NCBI RefSeq assembly: GCF_001908095.1 | Contig: NZ_MKGR01000002.1 | Location: 25,939 to 89,938, forward strand | Source: Xenorhabdus thuongxuanensis | GTDB taxonomy: Bacteria > Pseudomonadota > Gammaproteobacteria > Enterobacterales > Enterobacteriaceae | DNA length: 64,000 bases | Direction of reading: 5' to 3' | Part shown: in pieces, positions 52,301-62,400 of the stretch | How the letters are laid out: every line of letters starts with the position of its first letter | Numbering within the stretch: position 1 is the first letter of the stretch | Program-made: the position numbers and the translations under genes | The notes under the pieces: generated by a model | The model's input: the letters and a program-made list of their open reading frames with translations, nothing else | Told to the model about the DNA's origin: nothing | Databases searched by the model: none

Positions 52301-55300
52301 GATTCAGGATCTTGGGTAATATGTGCCGTTAGAAGTGGTGCTTTGGTGATCTCCATGCGCACCGAGTGTGGATCAGTCAGATGGCGTAATTGCGCTTCTG
52401 TTAACAACGTGTGTTCAATAATCGGCAGCGGTGCATGACGATAGACAATCTGAACAGGTTCTGGCAATTCTTGCCAGTGCACAGCACTGCGCAGGATATC
52501 GTGCCGATCAATGACGTGTTGAAATACCTGTAAGAAAGTATCTAAACGTGTTCGGCTATCAAACGCCATAAGCTGATTGTCCAGATAGATATCGCCTTTG
52601 GTTTGCAGCAAATGGTGGAACAGGATACCTGCCTGTAATGGCCCCAGTGGGTAGATATCCTGAATATTGGCAACACCTCCAGGAACGAGATTGACAATCT
52701 CCTCGATTTGGTTTTGTGTTAACGCCACCAGTGGCAGCATGTTTGGGGTAATCGTCTGGCTGTCTTCATGGATCAGGTTTGGTGGAACCATTAATTCTGT
52801 GACACCTTGAGCGGTTTTTTGATTTAAACGAGCACTCATGGTTGCCAATGTTGGTGCAGAGAAGACCGTGCTAACATCAAGGAATAGGTCATGCTGGCGT
52901 AATTCCTCGATCAGATTGACTACCAGTAAAGAGTGCCCCCCCAGTTCAAAGAAATTGTCATGGCGTCCCACTTGCTCCAAGCCCAGCAGGGATTGCCAAA
53001 CTGTGGCCAAGGTTTGTTCAGTTTTTCCTTGTGGCGCTTCGTACTTGCGACTGACTATGGCAGAGCTATCCGGTGCGGGCAGGGCTTTGCGATCCAGCTT
53101 GCCATTGGTGGTTAGCGGAAAAGCATCAAGTATGACAAAGGCACTAGGGAGCATGTGTTCCATCAAACCGGAACTCAATTGCTCACGCAAGTAGGCGGGA
53201 TTGAGTGTGATCCCTGATTGTGGAATGAGGTAAGCAACCAGACGTTTATCACCGGTTTCCTCTTCACGGGCGATCACGACCGCATCCATGACACCTTCAC
53301 AAGCAACCAGTCTGGTTTCAATTTCTCCCAGTTCAACACGGAAACCACGGATCTTGACCTGAAAATCATTGCGCCCCAGATATTCAATCATGCCGTTGGG
53401 CAACCAGCGTCCTAAATCCCCCGTTTTATACATACGGGTATCTGCTTGTTCGCTAAACGGATCAGAAATAAATTTCTCTGCCGACACATCGGGGCGGTTC
53501 AGATAACCACGGGCAACACCGGCACCCGCAATATGGATTTCTCCACTTACCCCAATGGGAACTGGCTGTCCCTGTCCATCCAGAATATAAATGCGGGTAT
53601 TGGGTAGCGGATAACCAATCGGGATAATATTTTCGAGGTACGGTAGATTTTGGTGGTCCAGTTTTAGAGTTGTGGCAATAACGGTGGTTTCCGTCGGACC
53701 ATAGGAGTTGATCCAGCGGCAGGATTGGGTTTCTGGACTGGACAGCCAATTCATTAAATGGCGGTATTCCGCTTTTTCACCACCTACTATAAGGGTGTGC
53801 AGATAAGGGCTGAAACCACTGCGGCCTGCCATCATCTCCTGTACCCAGTGGTGCCAAAAAGCAGTTGGCATATCCATAATGGTGATCTTCTGCTCACGCA
53901 GGAACGAGACAAACGCCATATCCGGTATGCGGATATGCGGTGGGCGCAGAACCAGTGTCGCGCCGGATGCCAGGGTCGGGAAAATATCGGATACCGACGT
54001 ATCAAACGCCACGGTGGCAAATTGCAGAATACGATCACCCAATTGTGGTTGGCTGGTCTGGTGTTGAGCATGGATAAAGTTCACTACATTGCGGTGTTCC
54101 AGCATCACGCCTTTGGGCTGACCGGTGGAACCGGAAGTATAGATGATATAGGCCAGATGGTGTGGCTGGAGACCCATTTTCTGTGCATCAGGGTTGTGGC
54201 CGGGTTGTTGTGCCACCGCGTTACGGTGGTTGTCATCATCCAGTAGCAAGACAGGTATGCCCTGCATCGGTAAATGTGCTTGTAGATGGCGCTGGGTCAG
54301 CAATAAAGCAGGTTGGCTATCTGACAACTGATAGGCCAGCCGTTCTGTGGGGTATTCTGGATCAAGCGGAATATAACCGGCACCCGCCTTAAGGATACCG
54401 TACATGCCGATGATCATATCCAGACTACGCTCAACACAGATTGCGATGCGATCATCAGGGCGCACGCCGGATGCCATCAGATAATGAGCTAACTGGTTGG
54501 CGTGGTGATTCAGTTCGGCATAACTCAATACGTTTTCACCGAATATCAACGCAGTGGTATCCGGTGTCTGTGTGACTTGGTGTTCGAACAGAGAGTGGAT
54601 CAACCTATCTTGCGGATAGGCTTGAGCGGTATGGTTGAAATCGACCAATAATTGCTTGCGTTGTTGCGGTTGCAGCAATGGTAGATCTTGTATTCGCAGA
54701 GAGTCATCAGCAACCATCGCTGCTAACAGGGTTTGCAGGTAGCTTGCGAGCCGTTCAATGCTGGCACGATCAAACAGATCACTGGCATATTCCAATTCAC
54801 AGACTAACCCATTATCGGTATCGTTCATGGAAAGTGACAGATCGAAATGGGTGCTTCTTCGGGTTAATGGCAGTTCGTCCAGCGCTAAACCGGGTAATTC
54901 AAGGGATTGTTGTATTGGTGTGTTATCCAGCGCAAGCATAACCTGAAATATCGGGCTATAACTCAAGCTACGTGGCGGTTGCAACGCATCGACCAATTGC
55001 TCAAAGGGTAAGTCTTGATGTACATAGGCTGCCAGTGCATGGGCTTTGACTTGTGCCAATAACGCGCTAACAGTAGGGTTATCTTCCAGTTTTACCCTGA
55101 GCGCTAGCGTATTGGCAAAGAAACCGATCAACGGTTCTAATTCACTGTGCTGTCGGTTGGCGATAGGCGTTCCAATAACAATATCTTGTTGACCACTGAT
55201 GCGGGCAAGCAAGATTGACCATGCAGACAGCAATGTCATGAATAATGTGGAACTATGGCGCTGGCTCAATGCCTTTAGGCCATCACTTAATGCTGGTGAA

Positions 55301-58300
55301 AGGGTGAATGCCACTTGATCACCACGGTAGCTCTGAACCGCAGGACGTATTCTGTCTGTCGGCAGTTCCAGTAACGCAGGGGCACCTTGCAGTGCTTCTC
55401 GCCAGAAATTGACCTGTTTTTCCAGCACTTCACCCTGTAGCCATTGTCGCTGCCAGAGAGCATAGTCAGCATATTGTATTGTCAGTGCAGGCAGTGGATC
55501 GTCTTGTCCCTGAATGAAAGCACGGTAGAGGGTGGTCAATTCATATATCAGGATGTTCAATGACCAGCCATCCGAAATCATATGATGCTGAGTCAACAAC
55601 AAAACATGTTCATCATGGGTGAGTTTCAGCAATTGTCCGCGAATTAATGGCTCCAGAGCAAAATCAAAGGGATGGTTAGTTTCAAATTGAGCGGTTTCAT
55701 CAAGAGCAGCCCGTTTTTCTGCCTCATCTAACTGACTGAGATCTTTAATGGTCAAATTGAAGCCACGATCTGCATTGGCAATCACTTGCTGGGCTGTACC
55801 ATTTTCCATTTTAATCGTTGTGCGCAGAATTTCATGGCGGGCAACGATCCTATCCAGAGATGCTTGCAGCGCATTCAGGTTTAACTGTCCTTTCAGACGC
55901 AATCCGCCAGAGATGTGATATGCCGTCTGGGCGGCAGGATCTAACTGTGCCAAGAACCACAGGCGTTGTTGTGCCCAAGAGAGCGGCAGAACTTGTTGCC
56001 GGTCGGCGGGTAATATCACCGGTTGTGTAGAATGCTGTGCTGGCTGATTGGCTATATCCAGTGATTGTGCCAAATCTGACAAAATTGGATGAGTGAATAG
56101 ATCTTGTAAGTCTATTTGGCTATTGAAAACTTGGCGTAAGCGGGCAGCCATTTGTACCGTTAGTAAAGAGTGACCACCCAACTCAAAGAAATTGTCATGA
56201 CGTCCCACTTGTTCCAGCCCAAGTAGAGATTGCCAGACTTCCGCCAGTTTCTGCTCAATTTCCCCTTGGGGAGCTTCGTATTCACGGCTGGCGATGGCAG
56301 TATGATCTGGTACAGGCAAGGCCTTGCGATCTAATTTACCGCTACCGGTCAGAGGAAATGCATCCAGTATGACAAATGCACTGGGGATCATGTGTTCCAT
56401 CAGATGGATGCTTAATTGTTCACGCAGGTGGGAAGGTGTAAGCGTAACACTAGGTTGTGGTATCAGGTAGGCGACCAGACGCTTGTCGCCAGCCGTTTCT
56501 TCACGGGCAATGACCACAACATCTTTGACTCCGTCGCAGGTTGCCAATTGCGCTTCGATTTCTCCCAATTCAATACGGAAGCCACGTAGTTTGACCTGAA
56601 AATCATTGCGCCCTAAATATTCAATGTTGCCGTCTGGCCGCCAGCGTCCCAGATCACCGCTTTTATACAGGCGAGCATCAGGTTCTTTGCTGAATGGATC
56701 GGGTACGAAACGCTCTGCTGTCAGTTCCGGTTGGTTCAAGTAACCACGAGCAACACCGGCACCGCCAATATAAATCTCTCCACTAACCCCGATGGGAACG
56801 GGTTGGCCGAAGGGATCGAGAATATAAATACGCGAGTTAGCGTTAGGACGGCCAATGGGAATGTTGTTAACAATTTCGTTGGAGGAGCCACCATTGAGTA
56901 TCAGTGAAGTCACGATAACGGTGGTTTCAGTTGGGCCATAGGTGTTGATCCAACGGCAGAATTGCGTTTCTGGCAATGATTGCCAATCTACCCAATGTCG
57001 GTATTCTGCTTTCTCACCACCAACAATGACCGTATGCAGGTAAGGGCTGAAACCTGTACGATCGGCTTTCATTTCCTGTACCCATTGGTGCCAAAACGCA
57101 GTCGGTACATCCATGATGGTGATCTTCTGTTGCTGTAAAAAGTCAATAAATTCCGTATCCGGCACACGGATATGGGCAGGGCGCAGGACTAAAGTTGCTC
57201 CCGCAGCCAGTGTCGGGAAAATGTCTGATACGGAGGTATCGAACGCTATTGTCGCAAATTGCAGAATGCGATCCCCTGGTTGGGGTTGGCTGATTTGATG
57301 TTGAGCATGAATAAAGTTGACTGCATTGCGGTGTTCCAGCATCACACCTTTAGGCAATCCAGTCGAACCGGAGGTGTAGATAATATAGGCCAGATGATGT
57401 GGCAGAAGCCCTAACTGGCTGGCATCAGGATTATGGATCGGCTGTTGGGCCACAATATTTAGATAATTTTCATCATCCAGTAACCAGACCGGAACTTCCG
57501 TCAGCGGTAAAGTCGCTTGTAAATGTTTTTCAGTCAGCAATAATTTTGGTGTGCTGTCTGATAACTGATAAGCCAGTCGTTCGGCAGGATATTCTGGATC
57601 GAATGGAATGTAACCTGCTCCTGCTTTGAGAATGCCCAACATGCCAATGATCATATCCAGGCTGCGCCCGACACACAGTGCCACACGGTCATCTGGGCGT
57701 ATACCAAAGGCAATCAGACTGTGAGCCAGTTGGTTGGCGCGTTGGTTCAACTCTGCATAACTCAGTTGCGTATTTTGATACACCAAGGCAATAGCATCAG
57801 GCATCGACTCTGCGTATTGTTCAAATAGCTGGTGGATCAATTTGTCTTGTGGGTAGGTGAGGGCAGTGTCATTAAAATCCACCAACAATTGTTTACTCTG
57901 TTGGGGGGTTATCAGCGGTAGTTCAGCCACGCGCTGGCTATCATCAGCCACCATTGCCGCTAGCAAAGTGTTTAAATGGCTGACCATACGTTCAATCGTG
58001 GCGTGGTCGAACAGATCACGGGCATATTCCAGATCACCCACTAACCCATTTTCAGTTTCATCCAGGGTTAATGTCAGGTCAAAGTAAGCACTATCCCTGA
58101 TTAATGGCCGCTCATCCAATACCAATCCCGGCAGTTCGAAATGCCGTTGTCCTGGCGTATTATTGGTTGCCAGCATAACCTGAAAAATTGGACTATGACT
58201 TAGGCTGCGTGGAGGTTGTAAGATCTCGACCAATTGTTCGAAGGGCAGGTCTTGATGGGCAAATGCATTGATTGCTTGTTCTTTCACTTGTGCCAGGAGT

Positions 58301-59370
58301 TCACTGACACTGGGGTTATCGTGCAATTGCACACGTAATGCCAATGTATTGGCAAAAAAGCCGATTAAAGGAGCTAATTCAGGTTGTTGACGATTAGCAA
58401 TGGGAGTGCCAATTACAATATCATCCTGACCGCTGAGGCGGCTGAGCAATGTAGCCCATCCAGCCAATAACGTCATAAAGAAGGTTGTTCCGTGACGTTG
58501 GCTGAGTTCTTTTAAACCTGCCTGCAATGCGGGAGGTAGAGCAATATTGATGCGTCCGCCGAGATAACTTTGCTTTGCAGGACGCGGATGGTCGGCAGGC
58601 AATTCCAGAAGTGCGGGAGCACCTTGCAGGGTGTGACACCAGAATTCGACCTGTTTTTCCAGTACCTCTTCCTGTAACCCATTTTTCTGCCAGAGAACAT
58701 AATCAGCATACTGAATGGTCAGGGCTGGCATTGGATCAGGCTGTCCTTGACAGAATGCGCGATAAAGTGTGGACAGTTCTTGCATAAAGAGACTGACTGA
58801 CCAGCCATCAGAGATAATATGGTGCTGAGTTAACAGCAGGATATGCTGATCTTCTGCCAGTTTTAGCAGACGTCCCCGTGCTAATAGATCATGAACAAAA
58901 TCAAAAGGATGGTTTGCCTCAAGATAGGCTACTTTTTCAATTGCTGCTTGTTGTTCTGACTCAGTTCCTTCGGAATAGAGCTGGCTGAAATCTTCTTGTA
59001 TCAGAGGAAAACCACAATCTGCATCATGAATGATTTGTTGTGCTTCGCCTTCTACCGTCACGATTGTGGTACGTAGAATTTCATGGCGCGCCACAATACG
59101 ATCCAAGGCTGCTTGCAAGGCGTTCAGATTCAGTTTGCCTTGTAGGTTTAACCCCGCTGACATATGGTATGCCGTTTGTGCAGCAGGATCTAATTGAGCA
59201 AGGAACCATAAGCGTTGTTGTGTCCAGGATAAAGGCACACCGTTATCACGCGGTTGAGCCGTGATTGTTGTTTTTTGCGTCGATTGGCGGGTTAGTTTTG
59301 CTGATTTGGCTAACTCAAGTAGTCTTCTGCGTTCCGCTAATGGTAGAGATGAAAGCTCGTTATTATTCAT
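49387..59370 (-). CDS. paxB: PAX-type nonribosomal peptide synthetase, modules 2-4
   Basis: 3327 codons. Domain order is N-terminal helix (LPLAERRRLLELAK), C (HHIISDG at about 182), A2 (about 710), PCP (about 1064), C (HHMISDG at about 1262), A3 (about 1789), PCP (about 2143), dual E/C (HHLLQTKGD at about 2253, HHLVCDH at about 2369), A4 (about 2890), PCP (about 3250), acidic C-terminal docking helix (ELLQQELENLSEDELRALL). The codes are DTSDIGTVIK for A2 and DTSDIGSVIK for A3 and A4, all lysine-type. The last PCP has LGGNSLL in place of LGGHSLL, with the phosphopantetheine serine kept. It is co-transcribed with paxA (36-bp gap) and paxC. Confidence 0.9.
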   Translation of the reverse strand: MNNNELSSLPLAERRRLLELAKSAKLTRQSTQKTTITAQPRDNGVPLSWTQQRLWFLAQLDPAAQTAYHMSAGLNLQGKLNLNALQAALDRIVARHEILRTTIVTVEGEAQQIIHDADCGFPLIQEDFSQLYSEGTESEQQAAIEKVAYLEANHPFDFVHDLLARGRLLKLAEDQHILLLTQHHIISDGWSVSLFMQELSTLYRAFCQGQPDPMPALTIQYADYVLWQKNGLQEEVLEKQVEFWCHTLQGAPALLELPADHPRPAKQSYLGGRINIALPPALQAGLKELSQRHGTTFFMTLLAGWATLLSRLSGQDDIVIGTPIANRQQPELAPLIGFFANTLALRVQLHDNPSVSELLAQVKEQAINAFAHQDLPFEQLVEILQPPRSLSHSPIFQVMLATNNTPGQRHFELPGLVLDERPLIRDSAYFDLTLTLDETENGLVGDLEYARDLFDHATIERMVSHLNTLLAAMVADDSQRVAELPLITPQQSKQLLVDFNDTALTYPQDKLIHQLFEQYAESMPDAIALVYQNTQLSYAELNQRANQLAHSLIAFGIRPDDRVALCVGRSLDMIIGMLGILKAGAGYIPFDPEYPAERLAYQLSDSTPKLLLTEKHLQATLPLTEVPVWLLDDENYLNIVAQQPIHNPDASQLGLLPHHLAYIIYTSGSTGLPKGVMLEHRNAVNFIHAQHQISQPQPGDRILQFATIAFDTSVSDIFPTLAAGATLVLRPAHIRVPDTEFIDFLQQQKITIMDVPTAFWHQWVQEMKADRTGFSPYLHTVIVGGEKAEYRHWVDWQSLPETQFCRWINTYGPTETTVIVTSLILNGGSSNEIVNNIPIGRPNANSRIYILDPFGQPVPIGVSGEIYIGGAGVARGYLNQPELTAERFVPDPFSKEPDARLYKSGDLGRWRPDGNIEYLGRNDFQVKLRGFRIELGEIEAQLATCDGVKDVVVIAREETAGDKRLVAYLIPQPSVTLTPSHLREQLSIHLMEHMIPSAFVILDAFPLTGSGKLDRKALPVPDHTAIASREYEAPQGEIEQKLAEVWQSLLGLEQVGRHDNFFELGGHSLLTVQMAARLRQVFNSQIDLQDLFTHPILSDLAQSLDIANQPAQHSTQPVILPADRQQVLPLSWAQQRLWFLAQLDPAAQTAYHISGGLRLKGQLNLNALQASLDRIVARHEILRTTIKMENGTAQQVIANADRGFNLTIKDLSQLDEAEKRAALDETAQFETNHPFDFALEPLIRGQLLKLTHDEHVLLLTQHHMISDGWSLNILIYELTTLYRAFIQGQDDPLPALTIQYADYALWQRQWLQGEVLEKQVNFWREALQGAPALLELPTDRIRPAVQSYRGDQVAFTLSPALSDGLKALSQRHSSTLFMTLLSAWSILLARISGQQDIVIGTPIANRQHSELEPLIGFFANTLALRVKLEDNPTVSALLAQVKAHALAAYVHQDLPFEQLVDALQPPRSLSYSPIFQVMLALDNTPIQQSLELPGLALDELPLTRRSTHFDLSLSMNDTDNGLVCELEYASDLFDRASIERLASYLQTLLAAMVADDSLRIQDLPLLQPQQRKQLLVDFNHTAQAYPQDRLIHSLFEHQVTQTPDTTALIFGENVLSYAELNHHANQLAHYLMASGVRPDDRIAICVERSLDMIIGMYGILKAGAGYIPLDPEYPTERLAYQLSDSQPALLLTQRHLQAHLPMQGIPVLLLDDDNHRNAVAQQPGHNPDAQKMGLQPHHLAYIIYTSGSTGQPKGVMLEHRNVVNFIHAQHQTSQPQLGDRILQFATVAFDTSVSDIFPTLASGATLVLRPPHIRIPDMAFVSFLREQKITIMDMPTAFWHHWVQEMMAGRSGFSPYLHTLIVGGEKAEYRHLMNWLSSPETQSCRWINSYGPTETTVIATTLKLDHQNLPYLENIIPIGYPLPNTRIYILDGQGQPVPIGVSGEIHIAGAGVARGYLNRPDVSAEKFISDPFSEQADTRMYKTGDLGRWLPNGMIEYLGRNDFQVKIRGFRVELGEIETRLVACEGVMDAVVIAREEETGDKRLVAYLIPQSGITLNPAYLREQLSSGLMEHMLPSAFVILDAFPLTTNGKLDRKALPAPDSSAIVSRKYEAPQGKTEQTLATVWQSLLGLEQVGRHDNFFELGGHSLLVVNLIEELRQHDLFLDVSTVFSAPTLATMSARLNQKTAQGVTELMVPPNLIHEDSQTITPNMLPLVALTQNQIEEIVNLVPGGVANIQDIYPLGPLQAGILFHHLLQTKGDIYLDNQLMAFDSRTRLDTFLQVFQHVIDRHDILRSAVHWQELPEPVQIVYRHAPLPIIEHTLLTEAQLRHLTDPHSVRMEITKAPLLTAHITQDPESGQWLLSLLHHHLVCDHISLGMIFNEINTLILGESASLPVPLPYRNFIAQIRSVPQEIHQAYFREQLEDVEEPTLPFGLLDDLKETNRNKIVENTITLDSELAHNLRNCARQLGMSAAVLFHVAWAQVLARCSGRNDVVFGTVLLGRLQGGVGASEVLGMFINTLPIRIRLQERTVKQAVRETHQQLSELLDHEQASLAVAQRCSGIQAPLPLFNSLLNFRHSPRNASQSASLAWEGVQILRGEEHSNYPLSLDVDDFDDGFALTAQCNQQINPARINAYMNMALRGTIAALQHAPEQKIESLDILSPEERTQVLETFNDTAVDLPPDVLIHQLFEQQVERTPDATALVFGENQVTGESQLSYAELNHHANQLAHHLIASGVRPDDRIAICADRSLDMIIGMYGILKAGAGYIPLDPEYPTERLAYQLSDSQPAWLLTQRHLQTRLPTQDIPTLLLDDDSHRNAVAQQPIHNPDVRQMGLQPHHLAYIIYTSGSTGQPKGVMLEHRNVVNFIHAQRQTSQPQLGDRILQFATVAFDTSVSDIFPTLASGATLVLRPPHIRIPDTTFVAFLREQKITIMDMPTAFWHHWAQEMMAGRSGFSPYLHTIIVGGEKAEHRHLMNWLSHSETQSCRWINSYGPTETTVIATTLTVDKLTIDNTQFPYINDNIPIGRPLPNTRIYILDTLGQPVPIGVSGEIHIAGLGVARGYLNKPEMTAEKFVADPFSAQPNARMYKTGDLGRWLPNGMIEYLGRNDFQVKIRGFRIELGEIEAQLVTCEGVRDAVVIAREEEMGDKRLVAYVIPQSGFTPEANSLREQLNNRLASYMVPGAFVVLEAFPLTGSGKLDRKALPAPDRSAIASREYEAPQGEIEQQIAAILQNLLGLEQIGRHDSFFDLGGNSLLIIQLMARLRDAFHLEVSIQDIFTHPELSELAKLIASRQIETFFAQEDIELLQQELENLSEDELRALLNGDN

Positions 59371-59406
59371 TTGATTATCACCACTTAAAACAAGGTAAAT
59401 TAAAAC

Positions 59407-62400
59407 CTAATTCATTGATTTATAAATATCTTGCAGAGACTCTGAATCAAATTGCAGTAATAGAGAGTCGATAATGCATTCTTCAAGTTGACAGAGAGTT
59501 GGGTGGGAAAACAGTTGATGAATAGATAATTCAACATCAAATGTTTGTTTTATTTGCGATTGTAGCTGTAGTACTAACAGTGAATGACCGCCCAATTCAA
59601 AGAAGTTGTCATAGCGGCTAATCCGATCCAGTCCCAATAATGCTTGCCAAATGGCGGCCAACTGCTCTTCGGTTTCACCTTCTGGAGCTGCATATTCACG
59701 ACTTGACATGGCTGCGTGATCAGGGGCAGGCAGAGCCTTGCGATCGAGTTTGCCATTTGGAGAGAGAGGAAACGCCTTCATCACTACAAAGGCACTCGGT
59801 ATCATGTAATCGGCAAGATTTCGGCTTAATTGCTCACGCAGTTGAGAAATGTTCGGTGTGCTATCCTGATTTGGGATTAAATAGGCAACCAGTCGCTTGT
59901 CATTGACTCCATTTTCACGGGCAACAACTACAGCTTCACGAATGCCGGCACATTGGGTCAGGCGGGTTTCAATTTCACCCAGTTCAATACGTAATCCGCG
60001 AATTTTGACCTGAAAATCATTGCGTCCCAGATAGGTGATACTGCCGTCTGGTAGCCAACGTCCCAGATCGCCAGTTTTATACAGACGAGCAGCAGGATCG
60101 GTATTGAATGGGTCGTTAATAAAACGTTCAGCAGTCAACTCAGGCAGGTTCAAATAGCCACGGGCAACACCCATGCCCCCGATATAAATTCCCCCCGCCA
60201 TACCAATTGGAACGGGTTCTCCGTAGGTATCGAGAATATAAATTTGGATATTGGCAATAGGATGTCCAATCGGCACTTGCCCGATATAGCGATCCGGAAC
60301 ACACTGCCAGGCAGTGACATCAATGGCTGCCTCTGTAGGTCCATATAAATTATGCAGTTTACTGTGAGGCAAGTGAGACAGACAGTGTTGTTGCAAGGCA
60401 TAAGGCAGCGCTTCCCCACTGCATAAAATTTGGCGCAGGGAAAGGCAGCGTCCGGCAGGAATGTAATGGAGAAAACTTTGCAACATGGAAGGCACAAAAT
60501 GGAGCGTCGTGATATGACGGTTTTCTATCTCTTCCAATAAATAGTGCGGTTCTTTGTGACCACCGGGGCGAGCCATCACTAATTGAGCCCCAAACATCAG
60601 GGGAAGGAAGAATTCCCAAACAGAAACATCAAAACTAAACGGCGTTTTTTGTAAGACACGATCTTGCGGAGTTAATTGATAAGTGTCCTGTGCCCAAAGC
60701 AAACGGTTAACCACACCGCGGTGCTCATTCATCACGCCTTTGGGTAATCCCGTTGAGCCAGAGGTATAGAGTACATAGGCCAGATGACGCGATGTTAGCC
60801 CTAAATGAGAAGCTTCTAAGTTATCATCATCCTGGCAGGCAATATTGGTCTGAACGGTGGGATTATCTAAAAACCAGACAGGAATTTCGGTCACGGGCAG
60901 TTGTTCTTGCAAGCCATGATGGGTCAGCAGGATCACAGGTTTACTGTCTGACAGAATATAAGCGAGTCTGTCTGTGGGATATTCAGGATCGAGTGGCACA
61001 TAAGCAGCCCCCGCTTTTAAAATCCCCAACAGGCTAATGACCATATCCAAACTCCGCTCCATGCAAATGGCAACGCGATCATCTGGATGAATTCCCGCTG
61101 CAACAAGGGCATGAGCTAGCTGGTTAGCCCGCTGATTCAATTCCATGTAACTGAGTTGAGTATTCCCATACAGCAGTGCAATTGCAGTTGGGGTGCATGC
61201 TGCTTGTTGCTCAACAAATTGATGGATTAAGGCGTGTTGCGGGAAGGGTTTATCCGTATTGTTAAAATTATGAAGAACTTGCTGACGTGCCTGTTCATCC
61301 ATCAATGGCAAACGATCAATTGTCTGCTGTTCGTCATCTACCATGGCTTCCAGCAGAGTTAAGAGGTTCTGCATAAGCTGGGAAATGAATGCTGCATCAA
61401 ATATTGCAGTATCATAATAAAAGGTATAACCGATATGATCGCCGGATTCTAAGACATTTATCATCAATGGAACGGGAACATCAGCATAGAGAGGATATGA
61501 GAAAGACCGCAACTCTGCATTTCCCCACTGTACCGTGACATCGTCATCTTCCGCCATCCAGAGGGTGGTCAGGTCACCGATATATCTGGCTTTTTGGAAT
61601 ATCATGACGGTCTGGAAAACGGGATGAGTTTCTGCATTGCGTTGCAGTTTCAGTTGTTCCAGTACTTTGGTGAACGGATATTTCTGATTTTCAATACCCT
61701 GCCGGATGGTTTTAGTCGCTTGTGTGATATGTTCCTGTACTGTCATATCACCGTTTATCTGGCAGCGTAAAGCAACCGGATTGATGAATTCACCAACTAA
61801 TTTTCCCCAACGGGCTCGACCTCTTCCCGGCAAGATAGAACCGATAATGACATCATCCACTTCGGTATAACGGCTCAGAAGAATTTGGTAGGCAGCCAGA
61901 AAAACAGCAAACAGGCTGCTATCATATTTTAGGGCCAGTGCTTGCAGCTTATGTGTCAGTGATTTGTTAATTATTTTCTTTAACGATATTTTTCCTGTGG
62001 CGGGCAGGAGGCTGTTTTTAGGTGGCCATTGCGAGACAGCCAAATCGCCCGCCAATATGTTTTGCCAGAATTGTTGTTGTTTTTTGGCGCTGGCACTTTT
62101 TAACCATTGTTGTTGCCATTCCACATAATCGTGAAAACTATTTTCTGGTGCGGGTTCCAGCGGTTTTGCAGAAAGCAGGGCATCAAGTTCATCTAACAGT
62201 ATCCAATAAGACCAGCCATCAACCGCCAGATGATCAAATGTCAAAACCATTACGCTTTCTTGTTGATTGCGTTGATACCAACTGGCATAAACCCGCAGCG
62301 GATGGGCTAGATCAAACATATGCCAGCAATCATCTTGAACACGTTGTTTAAGCGTTTCTTCGCTAAGATGCTGGGCATCATGTATTATCAGTGTGATTTT

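Noticed and set aside
49598-59264. Similar antisense frames across paxB (for example 53758-54246 and 52838-53194)
   Set aside because: Same reason: they repeat with the module period and have no ribosome-binding sites or known domains.
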